Assembly (NCBI GenBank): GCA_002839095.1
Contig: PGXL01000001.1
Coordinates: 186,001-250,000 of the forward strand
Direction of reading: 5' to 3'
Source of the DNA: Tenericutes bacterium HGW-Tenericutes-2
GTDB lineage: Bacteria; Bacillota_I; Bacilli_A; Acholeplasmatales; Acholeplasmataceae
Length of the DNA stretch: 64,000 bases
This document shows positions 54,155-62,107 of this stretch, one piece after another. Numbering within the stretch: position 1 is the first letter of the stretch; every line of letters begins with the position of its first letter. The notes under the pieces were generated by a model that was not told where the DNA came from, made no database searches, and worked only from the letters and a program-made list of their open reading frames with translations. Both the position numbers and the translations under genes were made by a program.

Positions 54155-54183
54155 TTGAATTTATTTCGAATTCGAAATATAAT
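54155..54183 (+). promoter_or_regulatory. Promoter of the FMN reductase gene
   Basis: TTGAAT (54155-54160), 17-nt spacer, TATAAT (54178-54183) on the plus strand. Confidence 0.75.
54162..54179. promoter_or_regulatory. 18-bp perfect palindrome, probable operator
   Basis: TATTTCGAATTCGAAATA fills the spacer of the FMN reductase promoter and touches its -10 box. A dimeric repressor of the MarR or similar type would block transcription from here, and perhaps also of the divergent MFS gene. The regulator is not encoded nearby. Confidence 0.7.
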
Positions 54184-54225
54184 TGATGTGTATGTCGACA
54201 AAGATGAGACATCTAGGAGGAACTA

Positions 54226-54771
54226 ATGAATAACAACAAATTAAACATCGGTATCATTATTGGTACTACAAGAGAGGGCAGAGTTAGTCCACAGGTAGCA
54301 AATTGGGTAAAAGAAATTGCAGATCAAAGAGATGATGCAAATTACATAATTCTCGATATCAAAGAATTTAAACTACCACTTCTTGGCGAATCGAGTGATA
54401 AAACGGGAGTAACGCTCTGGAATGAAAAACTAATTACAGTTGATGGATTCGTATTTGTAACTGGTGAGTATAACCACAGTCTTCCCGCATCCCTAAAGAA
54501 TGCTTTAGATTCTGCAAAGGAACCTTGGAATAATAAAGCAGCTGGTATTGTATCCTATGGTTCAGTTGGAGGAGCTAGAGCAGCTGAACACTTAAGAGGG
54601 ATTCTTGGGGAGCTACAAATTGCAGATGTTAGAGTTCATGTTGCATTATCCATGTTTACAGATTTTGAAAATTGGTCAGTCTTTAAACCACAAGCACTAC
54701 ACTTAACTAACCTAAATGGGATGCTTGATCAATTGCTCAATTGGAGTAAAGCATTGAAGTATGTTAGATAG
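54226..54771 (+). CDS. NADPH-dependent FMN reductase
   Basis: A 181-residue flavodoxin-fold oxidoreductase. The FMN phosphate loop is GTTREGRVSPQVANW (about residues 13-27), followed later by EYNHSLPASLKNALD and the YGSVGGARAAEHLR motif typical of the ArsH/YieF-like NADPH:FMN reductase group. AGGAGG precedes the ATG. May reduce quinones or other electrophiles; the operator in its promoter suggests stress-induced expression. Confidence 0.92.
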   Translation: MNNNKLNIGIIIGTTREGRVSPQVANWVKEIADQRDDANYIILDIKEFKLPLLGESSDKTGVTLWNEKLITVDGFVFVTGEYNHSLPASLKNALDSAKEPWNNKAAGIVSYGSVGGARAAEHLRGILGELQIADVRVHVALSMFTDFENWSVFKPQALHLTNLNGMLDQLLNWSKALKYVR

Positions 54772-54779
54772 ATAATAAG

Positions 54780-54817
54780 AAAAAGTTCTTTCCGATATAG
54801 GAAGGAACTTTTCTTAT
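54780..54817 (+). terminator. Terminator after the FMN reductase gene
   Basis: AAAAGTTC-TTCC/GGAA-GAACTTTT hairpin followed by T-rich sequence. Confidence 0.85.
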
Positions 54818-55024
54818 CTTATACAACATCAAATAACTTAATTTTCCGCGAAATACATCATTTTCATATATTTTCTTTCTTTTTACACATTTGTGTGGTA
54901 TATTCATATTGTAGTATTTATTTTCATATATATTCTTTGAAAATAGTGTAACATTAAAAAGGAAGATTATAGTTTTATATCAAGCTTCTATTGAAAATTG
55001 AAAAATTACCAGGAGGTAACAAAA

Positions 55025-55276
55025 ATGTATATTCTATTATGGTTATTGTTTGGAGCAGTTGTTGGTTGGTTAGCTAGTATCGTTATGAATAAAAATCATA
55101 GCATGGGTTTATTAGCTAATATCATTATTGGTTTAGTTGGTTCAGCATTAGGTATGTGGCTAATGAGTATTTTAGGATTTGGTTCAGTTGATTCATTTTC
55201 ATTTCTAGGACTATTAGTTTCAGTTGGTGGTGCATCCTTATTGATTGCACTCATTTCTTCATTAAAGAGAAGATAG
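55025..55276 (+). CDS. GlsB/YeaQ/YmgE family small membrane protein
   Basis: An 83-residue protein with three hydrophobic segments and the pattern GAVVGWLASIVM, then NIIIGLVGSALGMWLM, of the transglycosylase-associated (GlsB/YeaQ) family, often linked to envelope stress. I use the ATG at 55025 (AGGAGG 8 nt upstream) over a TTG further upstream. Four nt before the next gene, so the two form an operon. Confidence 0.85.
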   Translation: MYILLWLLFGAVVGWLASIVMNKNHSMGLLANIIIGLVGSALGMWLMSILGFGSVDSFSFLGLLVSVGGASLLIALISSLKRR

Positions 55277-55280
55277 TTTT

Positions 55281-55742
55281 ATGAAAAAGATAACATCAAA
55301 CGGATTTCATACTTCGAGTATTATCATAGGATTCTTAGCTACATTGATGATTGTGTTTCCTGCACTCGTCTTAAAAGATTCTGAAACATCCTACACAGGA
55401 TTGCAAATTGCATTTGGTCATGAATTTGCTAGCTTAGGGCCATGGGCAAGTGGTGAGATAAAGTTTAATCCTATTACATTAATTGCTTATTTACTTCCTT
55501 TAGTTGGTTCATTACTTCTGCTGTTCACTAAAAAAGGATATTTATCTTCAACCGTAATTTTCTTAATCGCAGCAATTTTATTATTTCTTACTCCACAGTT
55601 TACAGTAGTAACTGTTACAGTGCTTGGAAATGCAAATGAAATTGATGTCAATTGGACTTATGGAATTGGTTTAATCATCGCAGCATCATTATCGGTATTT
55701 GGTGTGATGGTTGGAATGGCAAGAATATCTAAACAAGCATAA
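55281..55742 (+). CDS. Four-helix membrane protein of unknown function
   Basis: A 153-residue protein with four membrane segments (about 14-32, 64-80, 90-107, 125-145) and an external loop with LGPWASGEIKFNP between the first two. Co-transcribed with the GlsB-like gene. I recognise no family. Confidence 0.75.
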   Translation: MKKITSNGFHTSSIIIGFLATLMIVFPALVLKDSETSYTGLQIAFGHEFASLGPWASGEIKFNPITLIAYLLPLVGSLLLLFTKKGYLSSTVIFLIAAILLFLTPQFTVVTVTVLGNANEIDVNWTYGIGLIIAASLSVFGVMVGMARISKQA

Positions 55743-55743
55743 T

Positions 55744-55800
55744 AAAAAAGACGGTTTGAATCTTAACAATTGATGTTAAGACTCATTCCGCCTTTTTTTA
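55744..55800. terminator. Terminator between convergent genes
   Basis: Long hairpin with CTTAAC/GTTAAG and outer AAGaCGG/CCGcCTT arms, followed by seven T on the plus strand. Confidence 0.8.
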
Positions 55801-55813
55801 TTTACTTATTAGA

Positions 55814-57157
55814 TTAGTCGTTTGATTTAACGATTGTTGTTGCATCAAGCGTTACTGCTGTTTGAGCATAAAGTCTACCATTAAGGGATGAATTCGTTCC
55901 CATTGAGATATTTGTCATTGCTAATACTGTTCCTTCAAAATGTGAACCTGATCCAATAGCAACTGTATCTGCAACCTGCCATACGATATTTTTAGCATCT
56001 GCACCACCAGTTAAAGTGATTTGAATATCAGAAGCCATTGTAAGATTTCCAGCGATCTGAAAGATCCATACGTCAGTTGAACTACCATTCAATGTAAGTT
56101 CTGTATTGATTAATACGGAGCTACCAAACTTATAAACTCCTGGAGTCAGTGTCTTACCACTTAAATCACCACTATATAGTTCTGTATAATTTGCTGCTCT
56201 ACCTGCTGCATCTGTGTAAGCTGTTCCCATATCAGCAACTGCCGTAGTTAACTCAGTAGGTGTTGGTGTTGTATAATCAGCTGAATAAATTTTACCTGTA
56301 ACTTGACTTGATGTTGAAAAAGTTCCTGTAGAATCCATGATTAATGAGAATCCAGTTACATAAGAGGCTGGTGAAGGAGAAACCCCTAAATCACCTGTGA
56401 TGTTTGAGGATGTTGCTGTTGAAATGCCTGTTTGAGCTAATATAACATAATTACCTGCTGTACCTAAATCTACAGGTGCATTATGTGATTCAAATAAAAT
56501 ACTATATGTTACTACTACTGAGTTGTTTGTTACAACAATTACTGTTGTACGATCAGCTGCATTTTCTGATGTTACATCAGTTGCTGGAGTAATAACTACT
56601 GTAGCTAATGAATCATATTTGACTGCTGTTACAACTGGAGTTGTTGTTTCTCCATTTGATAATACATGGACGTAAGATTCTTGAATTGGATTAAATCCTA
56701 AAGCTGTTAATCCATTAATCTTAAGATCAGTTAATGTTGAATTCATATTTGCAGCAACCTGATTGGATAGTGTAATTACCATGGTGCCATAAACGTTGCT
56801 GTTACTATTTGATGTCGCTCTTACAGTTACTGTTCCATTTGTTACTGCTGTAAGTAAACCAGCTGATGAAATTGTAGCTGAACCAGTCCCATTGACAACA
56901 GACCATGTAACCGTTAAATTGGTTGCATTTGCTGGTAATATAACTGAATTCATTTGTAATGTTCCACCAAGTGTTGTAATGGTTGTTGCGGAACCTGCTG
57001 CTGATACTGTGACCGTTGTTACTGCAATCGCACCTGTCGGAAGTACATCTGTTGGATCTTCCTCTGCAGGTGTACATGCTGCAAATGTGAATAGCATCAT
57101 CACTAAAATCGTAAAGATTATATTCTTCGCAGTAAATAATTTTTTAAATGTGTTCAT
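55814..57157 (-). CDS. Ice-binding-type (DUF3494) lipoprotein with Ig-like and cadherin-like domains
   Basis: A 447-residue lipoprotein: lipobox FAAC (about Cys28), a Ca/Thr-rich Big2-like domain (about 45-130, TWSVVNGTGSATISSAGLLTA), a cadherin-like beta-sandwich repeat (about 138-225, LTDLKINGLTALGFNPIQESY), and a C-terminal DUF3494 beta-helix (about 230-447, DLGTAGNYVILAQTGIST, then ITGDLGVSPSP). DUF3494 proteins bind ice or act as adhesins. No neighbour explains it; low complexity in Thr/Ser is typical for such surface proteins. Confidence 0.85.
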   Translation of the reverse strand: MNTFKKLFTAKNIIFTILVMMLFTFAACTPAEEDPTDVLPTGAIAVTTVTVSAAGSATTITTLGGTLQMNSVILPANATNLTVTWSVVNGTGSATISSAGLLTAVTNGTVTVRATSNSNSNVYGTMVITLSNQVAANMNSTLTDLKINGLTALGFNPIQESYVHVLSNGETTTPVVTAVKYDSLATVVITPATDVTSENAADRTTVIVVTNNSVVVTYSILFESHNAPVDLGTAGNYVILAQTGISTATSSNITGDLGVSPSPASYVTGFSLIMDSTGTFSTSSQVTGKIYSADYTTPTPTELTTAVADMGTAYTDAAGRAANYTELYSGDLSGKTLTPGVYKFGSSVLINTELTLNGSSTDVWIFQIAGNLTMASDIQITLTGGADAKNIVWQVADTVAIGSGSHFEGTVLAMTNISMGTNSSLNGRLYAQTAVTLDATTIVKSND

Positions 57158-57341
57158 AATATTCTAATTCTCCTATTTTTGCCTAAACAAGAATGAATAA
57201 TCTTTAGTTTAAACTATCCTCAGTATATACTTATATTTTCTCTTTGTATATCTTATTTTCATATTATGTATTTTATTGTCATATATTTACATATTGTTTT
57301 ATTATATTATACACATTTTCATATATTATCATATATTAAAC

Positions 57342-57364
57342 AAAAAAAGCCTATGCAGGCTTTG
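57342..57364. terminator. Terminator after the ferric-reductase-like gene
   Basis: AAAGCCT/AGGCTTT hairpin followed by seven T on the minus strand, overlapping the gene end. Confidence 0.8.
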
Positions 57365-58022
57365 AATTTTTGTTCTTCTTCATTCTAGGGATAATTACAT
57401 AAATAATTCGTAAGGTAATGTATAAAAGTAAAATGAAATGATATAGAAGTGCATATGGGTCCAACCTTATAAATCGATTAATTGGATTCGCACTTATATT
57501 AAATGCTAAATGTATATAGATCAAGAAGTACGCAATATAGGCGAGCTTATGCAAATTCTTCCAATGCTTAGGATTCATCTTCTTTCGAATAAACATAAAT
57601 GAAGTAATTGTCAATGGAATAAAGATGATGAATGCGAAGAGACCAGACATATTATAACCGGATAATGCAAGCGCAAGCCTTGCAAAGGCGTGTGGTAATA
57701 GGAAAATAAACCCAATGACTGCCAATTCACCCCTGACTAAGGATAAAGCTTTTTTAGCCCTTGAGTTCTTTTTTAATACACCAGTAAACATAACTAGTAA
57801 AAAGATTGCTAGACTTAAATGACCGCTTGTAATCAACAGATTTAAAAAGGGTATTTGAATATTAAAGAATCTAGGTTGAATTAGGATAATAAAATTAGCA
57901 AGTATAAAAGCACCAAGCTCATATTTATATTGATTTCTATGAATATGCTTAGAAAAGAAATAAATCAGCAAGAAAAGAACTGGAGCTATAATAACGCCTA
58001 AATTTCTAATAACAAAATCCAT
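57351..58022 (-). CDS. Ferric-reductase-like transmembrane haem protein
   Basis: A 223-residue protein with six to seven helices. Paired histidines in the pattern SGHLSLA, LLPHAFAR and WKNLHKLAYIAYFLIYIHLAF resemble the di-haem b core of ferric reductases and the MsrQ family. It sits 2 nt after a cytochrome b5-like lipoprotein gene and should move electrons across the membrane, perhaps to that lipoprotein. No flavin domain is fused. Confidence 0.78.
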   Translation of the reverse strand: MDFVIRNLGVIIAPVLFLLIYFFSKHIHRNQYKYELGAFILANFIILIQPRFFNIQIPFLNLLITSGHLSLAIFLLVMFTGVLKKNSRAKKALSLVRGELAVIGFIFLLPHAFARLALALSGYNMSGLFAFIIFIPLTITSFMFIRKKMNPKHWKNLHKLAYIAYFLIYIHLAFNISANPINRFIRLDPYALLYHFILLLYITLRIIYVIIPRMKKNKNSKPA

Positions 58023-58024
58023 AT

Positions 58025-58405
58025 TTATTCTCCATCCGCTAACTTAGCAACAACCGGAAATCTTAATATATTAGTAATCCCATGAGGAGATAGGTTCAAA
58101 AGTGGTTGAGTTAAATCTTGTCCTGCTTGATAACCATTATGACTTCCATTTGGCCAATAAATAGATGATGTAACATCATATATATTTCCACTAATTGCTA
58201 CATATGCCTTCGCACCATTTTTTCCGTCATACTGTGAAAGCTCTGCCAAAGTCATCGTAGGGAGTTCTGTTTCAACGGGTTGTGATTCTACTGGTTCAGT
58301 ATCTATTGGTTGAGTAGGTGTTGGTTGATTAGCTGTTGGATCTGTCGTACATGCTGCTAATGTTAAGATAGCTATAAATACGATGAAAAGATATATTTTT
58401 CTCAT
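58025..58405 (-). CDS. Cytochrome b5-like haem-binding lipoprotein
   Basis: A 126-residue lipoprotein: lipobox LAAC (Cys19), a Thr/Pro/Gln/Glu-rich linker (about 20-50), then a cytochrome b5-like domain starting MTLAELSQYDGKNG, with NIYDVTSSIYWPNGSHNGY (His ligand region) and SPHGITN (second His). Together with the next gene it forms a likely extracytoplasmic electron transfer pair. Confidence 0.8.
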   Translation of the reverse strand: MRKIYLFIVFIAILTLAACTTDPTANQPTPTQPIDTEPVESQPVETELPTMTLAELSQYDGKNGAKAYVAISGNIYDVTSSIYWPNGSHNGYQAGQDLTQPLLNLSPHGITNILRFPVVAKLADGE

Positions 58406-58512
58406 ATTAAACCCTCCTGTATCTTTTATTTTAGAATAAAAATAAGATATATACTAATATTGTGCTTAAAACAAAAGAAAATGAAGATAATTGCTTCTAC
58501 AGGTTGTATTTC

Positions 58513-58540
58513 TTGACAACTTTCTATAAAATATTAATAT
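58513..58540 (+). promoter_or_regulatory. Promoter of the ferredoxin gene
   Basis: TTGACA (58513-58518), 16-nt spacer, TAATAT (58535-58540) on the plus strand. Confidence 0.75.
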
Positions 58541-58564
58541 ACCCACGTATGGAGGAATAAAATT

Positions 58565-58732
58565 ATGCCAAGAAGAATTACTGATGTTTGTATCGCTTGT
58601 GGCGCATGCCAAGCAGAGTGCCCTGTTGATTGTATTTCTGAAGGAGATATCTACGTTATCGACGAAGATATTTGTATTGATTGTGGCGCTTGCCAAGCAG
58701 TATGTCCTACTGACGCAATCATCGAAGTTTAA
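58565..58732 (+). CDS. 2[4Fe-4S] ferredoxin
   Basis: A 55-residue protein with two CxxCxxCxxxCP motifs, CIACGACQAECP (residues 9-20) and CIDCGACQAVCP (about 36-47), the classic clostridial ferredoxin. GGAGG lies 11 nt before the ATG and a promoter and terminator frame the gene. It should carry low-potential electrons in fermentation. The opposite-strand reading frame over the same bases is its shadow. Confidence 0.97.
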   Translation: MPRRITDVCIACGACQAECPVDCISEGDIYVIDEDICIDCGACQAVCPTDAIIEV

Positions 58733-58749
58733 TTACTAGAAGAAAAAAG

Positions 58750-58777
58750 AATCACCCCTTGGTGATTTTTTTTTATA
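58750..58777 (+). terminator. Terminator after the ferredoxin gene
   Basis: AATCACC/GGTGATT stem followed by nine T. Confidence 0.9.
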
Positions 58778-58780
58778 GAA

Positions 58781-58822
58781 AAAGGAACTGCATGAAATCA
58801 AATTCATATTGCAGTTCCTTTA
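58781..58822 (-). terminator. Terminator after the DEAD-box helicase gene
   Basis: AAGGAACTGCA/TGCAGTTCCTT stem followed by TTTCTATAAAA on the minus strand. Confidence 0.85.
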
Positions 58823-58825
58823 TTA

Positions 58826-60625
58826 TTACTTATTGCTTGTTCTATTGGTTGAGTATGGCTTTTTTGTATAGCCAGTAGATCCAGATGGCTTAGAGCCTTG
58901 GTATCCAGCACCTGATGGTTTAGATCCCTGATAGCCTGAACCTGATGGCTTAGAGCCTTGGTAGCCTGTACCTGATGGCTTGGAGCCTTGGTATCCTGAG
59001 CCTGCAGGCTTAGAGCCTTGATAGCCAGTACCTGATGGCTTATTACCTTGATATCCAGTGCCTGATGGTCTACTTGATGAACCTTCATAGCTCTTCTTTG
59101 GATAATCAGAATTTCCGCTATAAGATCTTGGAGAATCGGAATAGCTTCTCTTAGGTCTATCCACGTCAGCCTTTTGAGCATACTTAGGGACAAACTTGGT
59201 TGCATATTTTTCCTTCTTCGGTTCATCATCTTCGATAACTACCGGTTCAATTCTCTTCTTTGCTTGCTCTGACCGCTTAAAACCACTAGTGGATTTTAAC
59301 TCTTGTTCTTCAATTAAGGCGTGATAAGATTTCTTTTGCTTATCTGTTTTCTTATCCTTGATGGATGACATTGACTTTTTGATAATTTGTTTACCTTCTG
59401 TTTTCCTAGAATTATTTTTTGTTTGTTCTTTCTTTGCTGTTGTCTTTTGCTGAGATTTTCTGCTTGTAGATGTATTCGATATGTCTATTATAGCCTTGAA
59501 TAGATGATTTTCAACAATTGGAATTGACTCTTTATTATGTTTTTCAATTGCCTTGAGTAAATGGACTTCATCTTGACTACAAAAAGTATATGCAACCCCA
59601 CTTAATCCTGCTCTACCTGTTCTACCCATTCTATGTACATAGGTTTCTGGTGATTCAGGTAAATCATAATTGATTACGGTTGAGAGTTCATCGATATCGA
59701 TACCTCTTGCTGCGATGTCAGTTGCGACTAACACTCTTATTTTACCATTTTTAAAGTTTAATAGAGCCTGTTGTCTGTTATTTTGTGATTTATTTCCATG
59801 AATTGCGTCTGCTTTAACTCCATAGCTTAAGAGTTCTTTTACAAGTTTGTTCGCTCCATGCTTAGTTCTTGTAAATATTAATACAGATGTTAACTTAGGA
59901 TTTACAAGTAAATCGATAAGTAAATTTGTTTTGTCTTTTTTTGTTACGAAATATAGTGATTGAGTAATCATTTCCAGCATTGTTTCTGGAGGTGTAACCT
60001 CAATACGCACAGGATCTTTTAATAAACTGTTTGCTAGCTTTAAAATTTCATTTGGTATCGTTGCAGAAAAAAGCATAGTTTGTCTTTCCTTTGGAATTCT
60101 AGCAACAATCTTATTTACATCCATAATGAATCCCATGTCGAGCATGCGATCTGCTTCATCTAATACAAAGTATTTGACGAATTCTAAGTTTACAAGCCCT
60201 TGATGCATTAAATCGAGTAATCTTCCTGGTGTAGCAATCAAGACGTCTATACCTCTATTTAAGGCTACTTCTTGGCTTCTTTGTGAGACGCCACCATAGA
60301 CAACCTCAGATTTAATTCCTAGGTTTCTAGAATAGTTTCTAAATGAATCCTTGATTTGATCGGCTAGCTCTCTAGTCGGTGCCAAAACCAATGCTTGAAT
60401 TTGTCTTTTTCCATTGTGAGTTCTATTGTTTTCATATAGCGCTTGAATAATGGGTACAGCGAACGCTGCAGTCTTACCTGTGCCTGTTTGGGCACTTCCT
60501 AAAATATCATGTCCTTCAAACAAGACTGGAATTGCTTGTTCTTGGATAGGTGTCGGGATTGAATACCCTTCTTCCTCAATCGCCTTTAATATAGGGGCGA
60601 TGATTTTTAAATCTTGAAATGTCAT
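58826..60625 (-). CDS. DEAD-box ATP-dependent RNA helicase with repeat tail
   Basis: A 599-residue helicase of the CshA/RhlE kind. Q motif PTPIQEQAIP, Walker A AQTGTGKTAA (about residue 44), DEAD in LDEADRMLDMG, SAT, and motif VI HRMGRTGRAG. After about residue 370 the chain becomes basic and unstructured, ending in tandem decapeptide repeats of the SGTGYQGSKP type (about 520-585). Likely acts in RNA turnover or cold-adaptation of translation. Confidence 0.94.
   Translation of the reverse strand: MTFQDLKIIAPILKAIEEEGYSIPTPIQEQAIPVLFEGHDILGSAQTGTGKTAAFAVPIIQALYENNRTHNGKRQIQALVLAPTRELADQIKDSFRNYSRNLGIKSEVVYGGVSQRSQEVALNRGIDVLIATPGRLLDLMHQGLVNLEFVKYFVLDEADRMLDMGFIMDVNKIVARIPKERQTMLFSATIPNEILKLANSLLKDPVRIEVTPPETMLEMITQSLYFVTKKDKTNLLIDLLVNPKLTSVLIFTRTKHGANKLVKELLSYGVKADAIHGNKSQNNRQQALLNFKNGKIRVLVATDIAARGIDIDELSTVINYDLPESPETYVHRMGRTGRAGLSGVAYTFCSQDEVHLLKAIEKHNKESIPIVENHLFKAIIDISNTSTSRKSQQKTTAKKEQTKNNSRKTEGKQIIKKSMSSIKDKKTDKQKKSYHALIEEQELKSTSGFKRSEQAKKRIEPVVIEDDEPKKEKYATKFVPKYAQKADVDRPKRSYSDSPRSYSGNSDYPKKSYEGSSSRPSGTGYQGNKPSGTGYQGSKPAGSGYQGSKPSGTGYQGSKPSGSGYQGSKPSGAGYQGSKPSGSTGYTKKPYSTNRTSNK
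58885..59070 (-). repeat. 30-nt tandem repeat coding the helicase tail
   Basis: Six to seven imperfect copies of a 30-bp unit encode GYQG(S/N)KPSGT-like decapeptides. Copies differ mainly at third codon positions and at two variable residues. Confidence 0.85.
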
Positions 60626-60907
60626 TTATTCTCCTTATTTTTCGCCAATTACTGATCATAATTGACCCGGATGAATAAACCTAACAAAAAAAGCACTGTA
60701 GGCAAAAAGCATACAACGCATTTGTTTCTTATCGTATATTGATGACTTTTCATCAAATAATTAGAAATCGACTAGATTATATAGAATAATCAGAGTGTTG
60801 TAGATACTTTCACTTCTCTTTTTGTTGTTCATCCTCGAGAAGCATTACTATCATAACATAAAGCAATTGATTATACAATGAAAAGCTTACATTTTGTTTC
60901 ATGATAA

Positions 60908-61456
60908 CTATCTAGGCACCATCATCCGTAGGACGTTGTATAATCTAAGCTCTAGATTACTTGTTGTTGGTATATGGATCTCATAGATACCTTGATCAAA
61001 TGAGTTCGGATTCATTTTGATGACTCCAATTCCTCCAGGATAGTTTGATGATATATCATAATCACTAACTAAAAAATCGTAGTTTGTTAGTCCAACAAAA
61101 ATAATGGATGCTCCTTGCTCATTGTATAATTTTAACATTTCAATTTGATCAGTTGAAAATATTGGGTTTTCTAAATGATTGGAAATATGAATAATAATAA
61201 AATCAATTTGACCTAAATTGCTAATCTCTAAATCATCTATACTTGAAACCACTTGATGCTTTATAGATTCAGGAAAGGGTAAATCCTCACCAATCAGTAA
61301 AATATTAGAATCTAGATTTTGCACAGATGTTAAAAGCTCGCTGTAATCCTCTGGAATCAATTGATCTTGACTCTGATTGGATAGATGAAATTCTAAAACG
61401 AGTATACCAATCATCATTATCGTTACTGTCATGATTAAAATAGCAGGTGTCTTCAT
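60908..61456 (-). CDS. Membrane-anchored extracytoplasmic protein, unknown
   Basis: A 182-residue protein with one N-terminal membrane helix (residues 5-25) and a soluble domain with alternating beta/alpha pattern (NILLIGEDLPFPE, then IDFIIIHISNHL, then ASIIFVGLTNYDF), which could be a small Rossmann-like fold. Found on its own upstream of the helicase gene and downstream of a lipoprotein gene. No family recognised. Confidence 0.7.
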   Translation of the reverse strand: MKTPAILIMTVTIMMIGILVLEFHLSNQSQDQLIPEDYSELLTSVQNLDSNILLIGEDLPFPESIKHQVVSSIDDLEISNLGQIDFIIIHISNHLENPIFSTDQIEMLKLYNEQGASIIFVGLTNYDFLVSDYDISSNYPGGIGVIKMNPNSFDQGIYEIHIPTTSNLELRLYNVLRMMVPR

Positions 61457-61550
61457 GTGTTTACTCCCTTTATCGTTCTATACTATCATTATATATGTTA
61501 TGTAAGATTTTGAACAGGGCGTATATGTCCCATAATTCAGTAAACTTTCA

Positions 61551-61949
61551 TTATTCAATAATGATTTTATACCAACCTTTAGCTTGATCACCTATGATAA
61601 TAATTCTAACAGTTCCTTCGTTTGCATAATAATCAAATGTACCATTTTTTAATTCAGTGATCTCATCATTGGATTTGACCATGACAATTTTAAATCTACC
61701 TTCAGTAATTTCTCGATCAATAGTGATTGTTACAGAATGTCCAGAATAAATCGTATCTATTAAATCATTACCTGAAAAGCTTCGAAAAGAAACTTTATTT
61801 ATAGTTTCAATTGTACCAACATATACAGTTCGGTAATGGTTTGATGTGATGTAGCTCGCATCATCATACTTTTCATCCATATTTTTGATTGTACAGCTAT
61901 AAAGTAAAATAGATAAACCAATAATCATGATGATTAGATATTTTTTCAT
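61551..61949 (-). CDS. Small lipoprotein, paralogue of the one at 19839
   Basis: A 132-residue lipoprotein, lipobox LYSC (Cys19). The mature part shares SG..VTIT....EGxFKxVxV and a later EG..R..GDQAKG pattern with the lipoprotein at 19839-20300. The leader is odd: the GGGGGA ribosome site lies about 30 nt upstream, separated from the ATG by a perfect ATGGTTTG/CAAACCAT hairpin that would bring the two closer when folded. Function unknown. Confidence 0.78.
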   Translation of the reverse strand: MKKYLIIMIIGLSILLYSCTIKNMDEKYDDASYITSNHYRTVYVGTIETINKVSFRSFSGNDLIDTIYSGHSVTITIDREITEGRFKIVMVKSNDEITELKNGTFDYYANEGTVRIIIIGDQAKGWYKIIIE

Positions 61950-61959
61950 ATTTTTGTCT

Positions 61960-61986
61960 ATGGTTTGCTCAAACCATATCCCCCTT
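61960..61986 (-). promoter_or_regulatory. Hairpin between ribosome site and start codon of the 61551 lipoprotein gene
   Basis: Eight-bp perfect stem with a 2-nt loop (61960-61977) follows AAGGGGG (61980-61986). Folding the stem would shorten the apparent spacing to about 12 nt. An ATG-GTT-TGA mini-frame begins right after the ribosome site. Confidence 0.55.
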
Positions 61987-62047
61987 GAATTGTTTTTGTT
62001 AACTTTATTATAGCATAGCTTTTCTATGGATAAAAAAAATTATAAAG

Positions 62048-62107
62048 AAAAAACACCCCTACATCTAATGGCATCCGAGAAGGTTTTTCAAATGCAGGAG
62101 TGTTTTT
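62048..62107 (-). terminator. Terminator after nagB
   Basis: AAAAACACTCCTGCAT paired with ATGTAGGGGTGTTTTT, ending in a T run on the minus strand. Confidence 0.85.

Noticed and set aside
56796-57167. 123-residue plus-strand and 90-residue minus-strand frames inside the ice-binding gene
   Set aside because: Both come from Thr/Ser/Val-rich repetitive codons of the real gene, with no ribosome site of their own.
58466-58696. 76-residue minus-strand reading frame
   Set aside because: It is the shadow of the ferredoxin gene on the plus strand, which has the ribosome site, promoter and iron-sulfur motifs.
58804-59229. 141-residue minus-strand frame with His/Gln repeats
   Set aside because: Frame-shifted reading of the 30-bp repeats coding the DEAD-box helicase tail.
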